Shown: positions 16,170 to 23,102 of the stretch, piece after piece
How positions within the stretch are numbered: position 1 is the stretch's first letter
How the letters are laid out: every line of letters starts with the position of its first letter
Origin: Lachnospiraceae bacterium
GTDB lineage: Bacteria > Bacillota > Clostridia > Lachnospirales > Lachnospiraceae
Direction of reading: 5' to 3'
DNA: 34,491 bases
NCBI GenBank assembly: GCA_017520155.1
Contig: JAFXGR010000164.1
Location: forward strand, 1 to 34,491
The notes under the pieces: model-generated
Databases searched by the model: none
What the model saw: only the letters and a program-made list of their open reading frames with translations
What the model was told of the DNA's origin: nothing
Program-made: the position numbers and the translations under genes

Positions 16170-17450
16170 ATGAAGAAAATACAGAAAGTAAAAGAAAAGA
16201 TCATTTCACTGGAACAGGTGGAATCTATAGGGGTAATCGGAGATCCGGGCTGTGATGGCCTTGGAACTTATAATATGAAGGTTTATGCGGGTGCACTGGA
16301 AAAAAGCAGTAAAGATGATATTACTTTGGTAGTGGGGGATCTGGTGCCTGCAGGTACTAAGTCATATTACAAAAGAATCTGTAATTTTTCAGAAAGTATT
16401 GCTCAAAATCCTGTTTACGGACTTAGAGGAAATCATGATACGGGAGCTTATGAGGAATATTTCGGAAGACAGAATTATGTGCTGATGTTAAAGAACTTTA
16501 CTGTGGTTGTTTTAGATAATGCCATGAGAAGGTTTGAAGAAGAAGGGCTGGAACTTTTGGAAGAGATTTTGGAGAGGCAAGAGGTGGAGAATGTTATTAT
16601 TGCCTTTCATATTCCCGTGCCCAATCATTTTATTCAAAACTGTGTTTCAACAGAAGAGTTTATCCGATTGCAGAAAGCTTACAAGAAACATAAGGATAAA
16701 GTAAAATATCTTTTATGCGGTCATGTACATTCTAAATTTGAGGACGTGGTAGATGGTATTCCTCTGATCTGTACAGGAGGGGGAGGGGCCATGATTGAAG
16801 ATGTATCTAAGGAAATTCGTGCCGCAGATATAGAGCATCATTTAGTTCATTTTTATTGGAAGGACGGGAAAATTCTTTATCGTTTTGAGAATTTGTGGGA
16901 TAACTGCTATACAAAGGAAGCGAAGGATCCTATTTTAAGAGAACAGATTCTTTCCACTGTGCAAGGTGAATTAATGGCCCATCTGCGTTATCTTATGCAT
17001 GCAGATCGAGCCAGAAGAAGAGGAATGGAAGAGGTTGCCCTTATGTTTGAGGCTCTGGCTTCTTCGGAATATTACCATGCCAGAAATTTTTATTCTACTA
17101 TTGAAAGACCTCCTGTTTTTTCCAGGGCCAGCGAGGAATTTGCCAAAACAGAAGAATATGAACATAATCATTATTATTCTATGATGGAAAAATATTGTAA
17201 AGAACAAGGACATTCCTTGGCAGAAGGATCTTATCAGTCTGCTCTGGAGGCAGAGAAGGTACATGGTAAGCTGCTGCAGAAATTAGGAAAAGAAAAAAGA
17301 CCCGGGACAGAAGCTCTTTACGTTTGTCCTATTTGCGGTTATTTAATGACAGAAGAAACAAAATTAGACAGATGCCCTTCCTGCGGAGCGCCCGGACGTG
17401 AATTTCAAAAATATCAATTAACTGACAATAATAAAATTAATAAAATTTAA
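16170..17450 (+). CDS. Fusion: metallophosphoesterase - rubrerythrin - rubredoxin
   Basis: A 426-residue frame joins three modules. Residues about 15-235 are a calcineurin-like metallophosphoesterase: VVGDLVPAG, GLRGNHDTG, IIAFHIPVP and LLCGHVHSKF give motifs II-V. Motif I, normally Asp-x-His, reads GDPGCDG, so one expected metal-ligand His is missing. Residues about 255-375 form a ferritin-like four-helix rubrerythrin with the diiron ligand pattern (QGELMAHLRY, SSEYYHAR, EEYEHNHYY, EAEKVHGKLL). The C-terminus is a rubredoxin-like iron site, CPICG and CPSCG. Rubrerythrins reduce peroxide in anaerobes, with electrons passing through the rubredoxin centre. The phosphoesterase half may act on a nucleotide or other phosphoester in the same stress response, but its substrate is unknown. 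AGGGGGAA precedes the ATG. Confidence 0.9.
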   Translation: MKKIQKVKEKIISLEQVESIGVIGDPGCDGLGTYNMKVYAGALEKSSKDDITLVVGDLVPAGTKSYYKRICNFSESIAQNPVYGLRGNHDTGAYEEYFGRQNYVLMLKNFTVVVLDNAMRRFEEEGLELLEEILERQEVENVIIAFHIPVPNHFIQNCVSTEEFIRLQKAYKKHKDKVKYLLCGHVHSKFEDVVDGIPLICTGGGGAMIEDVSKEIRAADIEHHLVHFYWKDGKILYRFENLWDNCYTKEAKDPILREQILSTVQGELMAHLRYLMHADRARRRGMEEVALMFEALASSEYYHARNFYSTIERPPVFSRASEEFAKTEEYEHNHYYSMMEKYCKEQGHSLAEGSYQSALEAEKVHGKLLQKLGKEKRPGTEALYVCPICGYLMTEETKLDRCPSCGAPGREFQKYQLTDNNKINKI

Positions 17451-17494
17451 ACAGAATATAAATAAATAAAGTAATATAAAACTAAATATATAAA

Positions 17495-17569
17495 ATAACA
17501 AAAGAAATTAATTTGAAAATAATGCTTATTTTTAATAAAAAGTATTGACAAATTAATTTCTTTTGTTAT
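17495..17569. repeat. Perfect 21-bp inverted repeat overlapping a promoter
   Basis: The arms are 17495-17515 (beginning ATAACAAAAG) and 17549-17567/17569 (ending CTTTTGTTAT), perfectly complementary over 21 bp with a 33-base spacer. The 3' arm contains the last two bases of the -35 box, the whole promoter spacer and the first half of the -10 box. It could be a repressor operator, a hairpin ending upstream transcripts, or a miniature invertible element. Confidence 0.9.
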
Positions 17570-17572
17570 AAT
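17545..17572 (+). promoter_or_regulatory. Consensus promoter, TTGACA-16-TATAAT with extended -10
   Basis: TTGACA (17545-17550), a 16-base spacer and TATAAT (17567-17572), with TGT just before the -10. All twelve core bases match the housekeeping sigma consensus, the best promoter in the window. Transcription should begin near 17580 and enter the noncoding stretch. Confidence 0.85.
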
Positions 17573-17797
17573 AAAGACATAAACAACAACAGAAAAGAAT
17601 AAAAGGAAGGAAGGTACAGACCACCAAAAACATAAGTTAATATTATTTCAATTTACCGGAAATAATAGCGTTAGCAAAAGAGGTAAAAGGATTCTATGGC
17701 AGAACTATATTAAAGATCTAATATGAAAGGTGAAATTTATAGCAGAAGTTTCTACAGATTTTGTATCATAATTAATTGGAAGAAAAACTAATTAAAC

Positions 17798-17943
17798 ATG
17801 AACAAAGGAAAAATTTTTAGAAAGGAAAGATGATTTCATTAGTATTAGATAAGATCCAATCAGAATTTCTTGAAAGAGATAAAACAATAACCAACATTTA
17901 TAGAAGAAATTTAAAGAGGAAGAAGAAGATTAGAGTGCTGTAG
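17798..17943 (+). CDS. Two overlapping tiny frames, 11 and 37 codons (doubtful)
   Basis: An 11-residue frame (MNKGKIFRKER, 17798-17833) overlaps by ATGA a 37-residue frame (17830-17943), which begins MISLVLDKIQ and ends in a Lys/Arg-rich tail (RRNLKRKKKIRVL). AGAAAGGAAAG precedes the second ATG at a rather short distance. The ATGA arrangement would allow coupling. No family is recognised. These may be real small basic proteins from the strong promoter upstream, or chance frames in purine-rich RNA. Confidence 0.25.
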
Positions 17944-18109
17944 AGTGAGGGGAGTCGTATTAAGTACATCAATAAAAGTAATGATTTGTAAAGAAAAACA
18001 TTACAGTATAATAAGTACAAAGAAGGATGGAAAGAACGAGAGAACAAATGAATATGGTGTGATAAAAATGTAGAGTATGGAGGATGTGCCATTGGAAATC
18101 ACAGTATAG

Positions 18110-18145
18110 GAGCGGGTGTCAATAAAACAACATTGATACCCGCTC
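18110..18145. promoter_or_regulatory. 13-bp hairpin whose 3' arm carries a -35 box
   Basis: GAGCGGGTGTCAA (18110-18122) pairs with TTGATACCCGCTC (18133-18145), with one G-U wobble and a 10-base loop. No clean T-run follows (AAACATTTGTT), so it is a weak terminator at best. The 3' arm starts with TTGATA, the -35 of the next promoter, so it is a good operator candidate. It may also end the upstream RNA. Confidence 0.7.
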
Positions 18146-18161
18146 AAACATTTGTTATACT
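18133..18161 (+). promoter_or_regulatory. Promoter of the GH3 gene
   Basis: TTGATA (18133-18138), 17 bases and TATACT (18156-18161), with TGT before the -10 (extended). Each box matches five of six consensus bases. The expected start is near 18168, about 65 bases before the GH3 ATG. Confidence 0.7.
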
Positions 18162-18234
18162 AAAAAAGCAGTGGAACTATTTAGATCTGTTTTAGTAAGC
18201 TGTATGGGAATATAGAGGAGAAAGGGAAGAATTC

Positions 18235-19584
18235 ATGAAAATCGAAGAAACAGAGTTGGAAGCAGAAGTAATGACGGAAGAAGAAAAAAGAGAATTAAGA
18301 CGCCAAAGAAGAAAGAAAAATCAATTGATGGCAAGAATATCTGTAATCATTGTATTGTTGATTTTTGTGGCAGTAGGAATTTTATCCGTTGCTTTATTAA
18401 AGGATGTACTATTCTCACAGAAAAAGCAGGAAGAGATAGTTTTTATAGAGGAAGAAAGTGGGGAAGATTTTTCTTCCGATTTGGAGGAGGCAGTAAATAC
18501 GCCTTTAGAAGAAGAACCTGTTTTTGATGAAAAGCAGGTATTGGATGAAGTAGTGGAAGCGGTAATATCGGAAATGACTTTAGAAGAAAAAGTGGCAGGA
18601 GTCTTTCTTGTACGACCGGAAGATATTACAGGGGTAGATGTGGCTGTTCAGGCCGGAGAAGGGACGAAAACAGCGCTGGAACAATATCCGGTATCAGGAT
18701 TAATTTATTTTGCACAAAATATTAAATCTGCAGACCAGTTTAAGGAAATGCTGGGAAATACTGTTTCTTACAGTAAATACCCTTTGTTTTTGGCAGTAGA
18801 TGAAGAAGGGGGAGAGGTGGCCAGATTGGCTAAGTCTTTAAACTTGGATAATGTGGGGCCAATGAAGAAAATAGGAGAATCAGGGGATCCTGCAAGGGCA
18901 AAGGAGGCCATGGCTAGTGTAGGAACTTATTTGAAAGACCATGGGGTGAATTTGAACTTTGCACCGGTAGCCGATATTTTAGATGAAGAGGAAAAAGGTT
19001 CCTTTCAAAGCCGCAGCTTTGGCAAGGATGCAGCCTTAGTTTCTAATATGGTAACAGCTTCACTGGAAGGGCTTAAAGAGACAGGAATTATTGGATGTGT
19101 TAAGCATTTTCCGGGAATGGGAGACGGAACAGAAGATACCCATGAGCAAATGACGGTAATAGATAAAACAAAGGAAGAATTATATCAAAAGGAGCTGCTT
19201 CCCTTTGCAGCGGCCATTCAGTCAGGCGCAGAAATGATTATGGTAGGACATGCCTCCTATCCCCAGATTACGGGAGATAATACTCCGGCAAGCTTATCTA
19301 AGGAAATCATTACAGATATACTTAGGGCAGAAATGGAGTATAATGGTGTGGTGATAACCGATGCGCTGAATATGGGAGCTATAGTAGAATATTACGGAGC
19401 CGATGAGGCGGCAATTAATGCCTTAAAGGCAGGAGCAGATTTATTGCTTATGCCGGAGGATTTTTCCCTTGCCTATAAAGGTGTGTTAGAGGCAGTAAGG
19501 GAAGGAACTATTAGTGAGGAAAGAATTGATGATTGTCTGAAACGTATTTTCCGGATAAAGTATCGTGATTCTGTTGGATCATGA
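18235..19584 (+). CDS. Membrane-anchored GH3 beta-N-acetylhexosaminidase (NagZ-like)
   Basis: This 449-residue protein begins with a charged cytoplasmic segment (about 1-32), then one membrane helix (about 33-56, ISVIIVLLIFVAVGILSVALL), an acidic linker and a GH3 barrel. The NagZ-type signature is complete: VKHFPGMGDGTEDTHEQM holds the Asp-x-His acid/base dyad, and VITDALNMGAI carries the nucleophile Asp. LAVDEEGGEVARL is also typical. Members release GlcNAc from peptidoglycan fragments; the anchor places this enzyme outside the membrane, in line with Gram-positive cell-wall turnover. It lacks the C-terminal domain of larger GH3 enzymes, as expected for NagZ. The ATG follows GAGGAGAAAGGGAAG. 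Confidence 0.92.
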   Translation: MKIEETELEAEVMTEEEKRELRRQRRKKNQLMARISVIIVLLIFVAVGILSVALLKDVLFSQKKQEEIVFIEEESGEDFSSDLEEAVNTPLEEEPVFDEKQVLDEVVEAVISEMTLEEKVAGVFLVRPEDITGVDVAVQAGEGTKTALEQYPVSGLIYFAQNIKSADQFKEMLGNTVSYSKYPLFLAVDEEGGEVARLAKSLNLDNVGPMKKIGESGDPARAKEAMASVGTYLKDHGVNLNFAPVADILDEEEKGSFQSRSFGKDAALVSNMVTASLEGLKETGIIGCVKHFPGMGDGTEDTHEQMTVIDKTKEELYQKELLPFAAAIQSGAEMIMVGHASYPQITGDNTPASLSKEIITDILRAEMEYNGVVITDALNMGAIVEYYGADEAAINALKAGADLLLMPEDFSLAYKGVLEAVREGTISEERIDDCLKRIFRIKYRDSVGS

Positions 19585-19687
19585 TAATAAGAAGCCAATT
19601 ATACGGGAATAGTGTTAAAATATACCGGATTTTTGTTTTTAGATATTCATTCAACAGAGATAGGGAAAAAGAAAGGAAATAATAAAG

Positions 19688-19909
19688 ATGAAAAAAACAT
19701 ATATTTTAGAAGATTTAGATTGTGCTCATTGTGCAGCGATTATTGAAGAAAAGGTGGGAAAGCTGGAGGGAGTATCTCAGGCTCGTCTTACTTTATTAAC
19801 TCAGAAGCTGGTAATAGAAGCTGAGGAAGAAAAAATAAGTTTACTCACAGAGGAAATAAAAAAGATAGTGAAGAAAGTTGAACCGGATGTAGAAGTAATA
19901 GAAAAATAA
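19688..19909 (+). CDS. Stand-alone heavy-metal-associated (HMA) domain protein
   Basis: A 73-residue HMA fold: MKKTYILEDLDCAHCAAIIEEKVGKLEGV holds the metal-binding CxxC (Cys-Ala-His-Cys), followed by the beta-alpha-beta pattern ending VEPDVEVIEK. It is 27 bases upstream of a P1B ATPase that lacks its own N-terminal metal-binding domain, so it is probably the detached metal-donor or regulatory domain of that pump. GAAAGGAAA precedes the ATG. The Asp-rich leader to the CxxC is compatible with Zn(II)/Cd(II), but metal identity is inferred. Confidence 0.9.
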   Translation: MKKTYILEDLDCAHCAAIIEEKVGKLEGVSQARLTLLTQKLVIEAEEEKISLLTEEIKKIVKKVEPDVEVIEK

Positions 19910-19936
19910 AAAAGACAGATGGAGAAGCTTTAGAAA

Positions 19937-21829
19937 ATGACGAAAAAACTGAAAAGACAAGGGAAAAAAATAATTATCAGTTTGTTTCTGTTTTTACTGG
20001 CTTTATTTTTAAAAGGTTTAGGAGAAAAATCTTATTCCTTATTTGAACTGTTTGCCATAATTTGTTTTTTACTCTCTTATTTAATTGTGGGAACAGAGGT
20101 AATAAAAAAAGCAGTAAGAACAATAACGGCAGGGCAAATTTTTGACGAAAATTTTTTGATGGTAATTGCCACACTGGGAGCTTTTTTTATTAGTGAATAT
20201 CCTGAAGCGGCAGCAGTTATGCTTTTTTATCAGATTGGAGAATGGTTTCAGTCCTATGCCATAAATAACTCCAGAAAATCCATTAAGGAAATGATGGATC
20301 TATGCCCCAATGAGGCAAGAGTTTTACGTGGGGATAGAGAAGAAATGGCAGATCCTGGGGAGGTGGAACCGGGAGATACGATCCTGGTAAAGGCAGGTGA
20401 GAGAATCCCTTTAGATGGTATAATTCAAAAGGGAAGCTGCAGTCTTGATACTTCGGCATTAACAGGGGAAAGTATCCCAAAAGAGGTAAAAGAAGGAGAA
20501 GAAGTATGCAGCGGCTGTATTAATTTAAACAGTGCTGTTGAAATAAAGGTTACGAAGGAATTTACTGATTCTACAGTAATGAAAATTATGGAGCTGGTGG
20601 AAAATGCCTCTGTCAATAAAGCGGTAAGTGAGAAGTTTATTACCCGATTTGCCAGATATTATACTCCTATAATTGTAATTCTTGCTTTACTTCTTGCCAT
20701 AATTCCCTCCATCATTACAGGAACTCCCCTTGTTTGGATATACCGTGCATTAAGTTTTCTTGTTATTTCCTGCCCCTGTGCTCTTGTCATCAGTATTCCT
20801 TTAAGCTTTTTTGGAGGAATCGGAGGAGCAAGTAAAAGAGGGATTTTAATTAAAGGCAGCAATTACCTGGAGCTTTTAGCATCAGCAGAAGCGGTAGTAA
20901 TGGATAAAACAGGAACACTGACGAAAGGAAGCTTTCAGGTTGTTGATATTGTATCCATGAAACCAGAGATGGATAAAGAACAGCTTCTGGCCATGGCAGC
21001 TTACGGAGAATATGCCTCAAATCATCCCATTGCAAAGGCTTTACATGAGGCTTACGGAAAAGAGATTCAAAAAGAAAATCTGGAATATGCCAAAGAAATT
21101 CCGGGATATGGAGTTGAAGCCCTGTATCAGCATCAAAAGATTTATGTAGGAAATGAAAAATGGATGGAAACCCTGGGGATTTCCTGCCAGCAGCCTGAAA
21201 CCTGGGGAAGTGTATGCCATATTGCAAGAGAAGGCGAGAAGAGAGAATATCTGGGATATATTATCATAGCAGACCAGTTGAAAGAGGATGCAAGGGATAC
21301 CATAAGAGTACTGAAAGATATGGGGATTAAAAGAATCGTCATGCTTACAGGTGATGGAAAAAATGCAGCAGGACAGATAGCTAAAGAACTGAGAATTCAG
21401 GAATATTACAGCGAGTTGCTTCCTTACCATAAGGTTGAGATTATGGAAAAAATCCTGCAAGAAGTACAGCCGGGAAAAAAGGTTATTTTTGTGGGGGACG
21501 GTATAAATGATGCACCGGTCCTTGCCAGAGCAGATATAGGAATTGCTATGGGAGGTTTAGGGGCAGATGTATCTATTGAGGCTGCAGATCTTGTTATTAT
21601 GAATGATCAGCCTTCTAAGATAATTACAGCAATAAGAATAAGCCATAAAACATTATTCATTGTAAAGGAGAATATTGTTATGGCCCTTGGAATTAAAATG
21701 TTGGTATTATTGCTTGCAGCTTTAGGAATAGCTACCATGTGGGCTGCTGTTTTTGCAGACGTGGGAGTAGCATTCCTTGCTATCTTAAATGCAATGAGAG
21801 CAATGAGAATTAAGGAGTATGTTTCTTAA
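19937..21829 (+). CDS. P1B-type Zn/Cd-transporting ATPase
   Basis: A complete 630-residue heavy-metal pump. It has the actuator motif TGES, the CPC metal-binding helix ISCPCALVISIPLSF, phosphorylation motif DKTGTLTKG, nucleotide-domain NHPIAKAL, and the hinge GDGINDAPVLARADIGIAMG. The last helix has DVGVAFLAILNAMR, the Asp-x-Gly pattern of P1B-2 (Zn/Cd/Pb) pumps. Members use ATP to export metal. There is no N-terminal HMA domain; the preceding gene supplies one. GGAGAAG precedes the ATG. The final codons lie inside a palindromic terminator shared with the convergent repressor gene. Confidence 0.94.
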   Translation: MTKKLKRQGKKIIISLFLFLLALFLKGLGEKSYSLFELFAIICFLLSYLIVGTEVIKKAVRTITAGQIFDENFLMVIATLGAFFISEYPEAAAVMLFYQIGEWFQSYAINNSRKSIKEMMDLCPNEARVLRGDREEMADPGEVEPGDTILVKAGERIPLDGIIQKGSCSLDTSALTGESIPKEVKEGEEVCSGCINLNSAVEIKVTKEFTDSTVMKIMELVENASVNKAVSEKFITRFARYYTPIIVILALLLAIIPSIITGTPLVWIYRALSFLVISCPCALVISIPLSFFGGIGGASKRGILIKGSNYLELLASAEAVVMDKTGTLTKGSFQVVDIVSMKPEMDKEQLLAMAAYGEYASNHPIAKALHEAYGKEIQKENLEYAKEIPGYGVEALYQHQKIYVGNEKWMETLGISCQQPETWGSVCHIAREGEKREYLGYIIIADQLKEDARDTIRVLKDMGIKRIVMLTGDGKNAAGQIAKELRIQEYYSELLPYHKVEIMEKILQEVQPGKKVIFVGDGINDAPVLARADIGIAMGGLGADVSIEAADLVIMNDQPSKIITAIRISHKTLFIVKENIVMALGIKMLVLLLAALGIATMWAAVFADVGVAFLAILNAMRAMRIKEYVS

Positions 21830-21843
21830 CATACTCCTTAATT
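21808..21843. terminator. Bidirectional palindromic terminator inside two coding ends
   Basis: AATTAAGGAGTATGTT (21808-21823), loop TCTT, and AACATACTCCTTAATT (21828-21843) form a perfect 16-bp stem. It covers the last codons and stops of the + strand ATPase (stop 21827-21829) and the - strand repressor (stop 21810-21812). There is no long T-run, so it may work as a weak two-way terminator or as a block to antisense invasion. Because it is a palindrome, both proteins contain IKEYV there. Confidence 0.85.
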
Positions 21844-22181
21844 GCGTCAAAGGACTGGTCACTGATAATATGCTCCATCTTACAGGCATCTTCTCCTGCA
21901 ATATCTTCAGAAACTCCCAGACTGCAAAGCCAATCTTTTAAAAAAGTATGTTTTTCATATACATATTCCGCAATTTTCCTTCCGCTGTCAGTAAGATATA
22001 TAAAGCCTGAGTCAGTTACGGTAATATATTCCTTCAGACGAAGGTTTTTCATGGCCACACTGACACTGGATTTTTTAAATCCCAACTCATTGGCAATATC
22101 TACAGAACGAACTACGGGAAGTATTTTACTAAGCTGTAAGATTGTTTCAAGATAATTTTCAGCAGACTCATTTATATTCAT
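21810..22181 (-). CDS. DtxR/MntR-family metal-dependent repressor
   Basis: A 123-residue regulator. The N-terminal winged helix is clear (ESAENYLETILQLS, VRSVDIANELGFKKSSVSVAMKNLRLKEYI, LTDSGRKIAEYVYEKH), and the dimerisation/metal segment has EDACKMEHIIS, typical of DtxR-type Fe/Mn sensors. It lacks the SH3-like C-terminal domain of longer DtxR proteins, as in short MntR-type members. These proteins bind palindromes when loaded with Fe(II) or Mn(II). The ATG has GAAAGGAG about 28 bases upstream, unusually far, with a small hairpin (CACGAA / TTCGTG) between; an ATT start nearer the SD cannot be ruled out. Confidence 0.92.
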   Translation of the reverse strand: MNINESAENYLETILQLSKILPVVRSVDIANELGFKKSSVSVAMKNLRLKEYITVTDSGFIYLTDSGRKIAEYVYEKHTFLKDWLCSLGVSEDIAGEDACKMEHIISDQSFDAIKEYVKKHTP

Positions 22182-22229
22182 AACGATAACACGAATTCAA
22201 TTTCGTGGCTCCTTTCTATACTTTCTTAC

Positions 22230-22258
22230 AATATATCATAGAATATATTATTTGACAA
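22230..22258 (-). promoter_or_regulatory. Promoter of the DtxR-family gene
   Basis: On the - strand, TTGTCA (22258-22253), 17 bases and TATATT (22235-22230), with TGA just before the -10. The leader is about 40 bases. Confidence 0.65.
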
Positions 22259-22282
22259 TTTTTATCAATAAGCATTTTTTTG

Positions 22283-22311
22283 TTGCTAAAGTTAGTTGCA
22301 ACTAATATTAT
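22283..22311 (+). promoter_or_regulatory. Promoter with metal-repressor operator in its spacer
   Basis: TTGCTA (22283-22288), 17 bases and TATTAT (22306-22311). The spacer holds the perfect 14-bp palindrome TTAGTTGCAACTAA (22292-22305). This is a classic repressor layout. A second extended -10, TGGTATAAT (22334-22342), follows. The promoter now drives only gene remnants. Confidence 0.65.
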
Positions 22312-22350
22312 AAAAAGGTGGATAAAAATTGTCTGGTATAATGATATAAG

Positions 22351-22595
22351 ATGAAAAGATTATTTAAAGTAGGTTATGCCAGCAATGAGAAAGGAGAAAA
22401 AGGAATCATTTTTAAGAAATGAATTCAAGCGTTGAAATGGAAAAAGAAAAATTAGTTTTTAGAGGGGTGAACAGCAAGAACCCGTACTCCTGGGAAGGCT
22501 TGCAAACCTATGGAAAGATTGCCTATATTGATTCCGGCTATGATGGGATTAAGAGTAAGGAGGTTAATGGGAAGTCTGGCTTCTGCTTCTTATAA
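22351..22595 (+). pseudogene. Unrecognised short frames at the head of the decayed metal operon
   Basis: A 23-codon frame (MKRLFKVGYASNEKG..., 22351-22422) and a 58-codon frame (22419-22595, MNSSVEMEKEK...) overlap by ATGA. The second runs into the start of the permease remnant in another frame. The first begins like a lipoprotein signal peptide (MKRLFK) but soon stops, so it could be the scrap of a substrate-binding protein; this is a guess. I recognise no family in the 58-codon frame. Confidence 0.3.
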
Positions 22596-23013
22596 GGATA
22601 CAGTGGTGGCTGCCTGTGTGATCGTGCCTTGCATGGCAATTTTGTTTACCCTTCGGTGGAAGATGAATTTACTATCCTTAAACGAAGATGAAGCAAAATC
22701 TCTGGGGATAAAAGTGGAACAAATGAGATTGGTCATTATCATAGTATCTACCTTAATGACGGCTGTATCTGTATCATTATGCGGGATTATAGGCTGGATT
22801 GGTCTTGTCATTCCTCACGTAGGAAGATTTGTGGTGGGAAATGATCATCGGAGTCTGATACCGGCCTGTATCCTTATGGGAGGGACTTATCTTTTAGTGA
22901 TAGATGGAATTGCAAGAACCATTTCGGCAGCGGAATTACCCATTTCAATCTTAACATCAATTATAGGTGCTCCCTTCTTTGCCTTTATGCTTAGAAAGGC
23001 AATGCTAAAATAA
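22510..23013 (+). pseudogene. C-terminal half of a FecCD-type iron ABC permease
   Basis: The 167-residue frame matches only the C-terminal part of iron-siderophore/cobalamin permeases, which are usually about 330 residues. From residue about 19 it reads LMGSLASASYKDTV, LLSLNEDEAKSLGIKVEQMRL and the hallmark IIGWIGLVIPHVGRFVVGNDHR, followed by two membrane segments to a normal C-terminus. The first half is missing and the sequence before LMGSL is unrelated, so an upstream deletion removed it. A GGGAAGG before the ATG may still allow translation, but a half permease cannot work alone. Confidence 0.85.
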
Positions 23014-23036
23014 GTATAGGAGTTGGGAGAAAATAT

Positions 23037-23102
23037 ATGAAATTAGAAGTAAAGAGCGGTTGCTTTGGGTATGGAAACAATACTATTATTGATGGCAATT
23101 GA
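23037..23102 (+). pseudogene. First 21 codons of an iron ABC transporter ATPase
   Basis: After the permease stop and a GGAG-type site, a frame reads MKLEVKSGCFGYGNNTIIDGN then stops. This is the usual N-terminus of FecE/FepC-type ATPases just before the first beta-strand and Walker A motif. The rest is gone; at 23098 the sequence turns into a P-type ATPase in another frame. Confidence 0.75.

Larger units (their letters stand above)
17451..18234. other. 784-base stretch without a sizeable gene; probable noncoding transcript
   Basis: No frame over 60 codons is open on the + strand. The stretch is AT-rich and, after the promoter at 17545-17572, strikingly purine-rich on the + strand. It contains, in order: a 21-bp inverted repeat with a strong promoter, a 9-bp hairpin TATTATTTC / GAAATAATA (17641-17667), a weaker hairpin TTAATT / AATTAA (17772-17795), two overlapping tiny frames (17798-17943), a direct repeat TAAGTACA (17961-17968 and 18012-18019), a GTAATG / CATTAC pair between those repeats, and a hairpin with a second promoter (18110-18161). 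It may be a regulatory RNA of roughly 550 bases, a long leader of the GH3 gene, or a decayed gene. Confidence 0.5.

Noticed and set aside
16022-16255. 77-codon + strand frame before the rubrerythrin fusion
   Set aside because: It reads through the large hairpin, has no ribosome binding site and overlaps the true gene in another frame.
17495-17569. Insertion-sequence or transposon ends
   Set aside because: The arms are only 33 bases apart, with no transposase and no flanking target duplication seen.
17451-18234. rRNA, tRNA, 6S or tmRNA gene
   Set aside because: No recognisable conserved core, cloverleaf or CCA end was found in the stretch.
20850-21460. Several - strand frames of 125-139 codons within the P1B ATPase gene
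   Set aside because: They are shadows of a clearly conserved + strand gene and show no family motifs.
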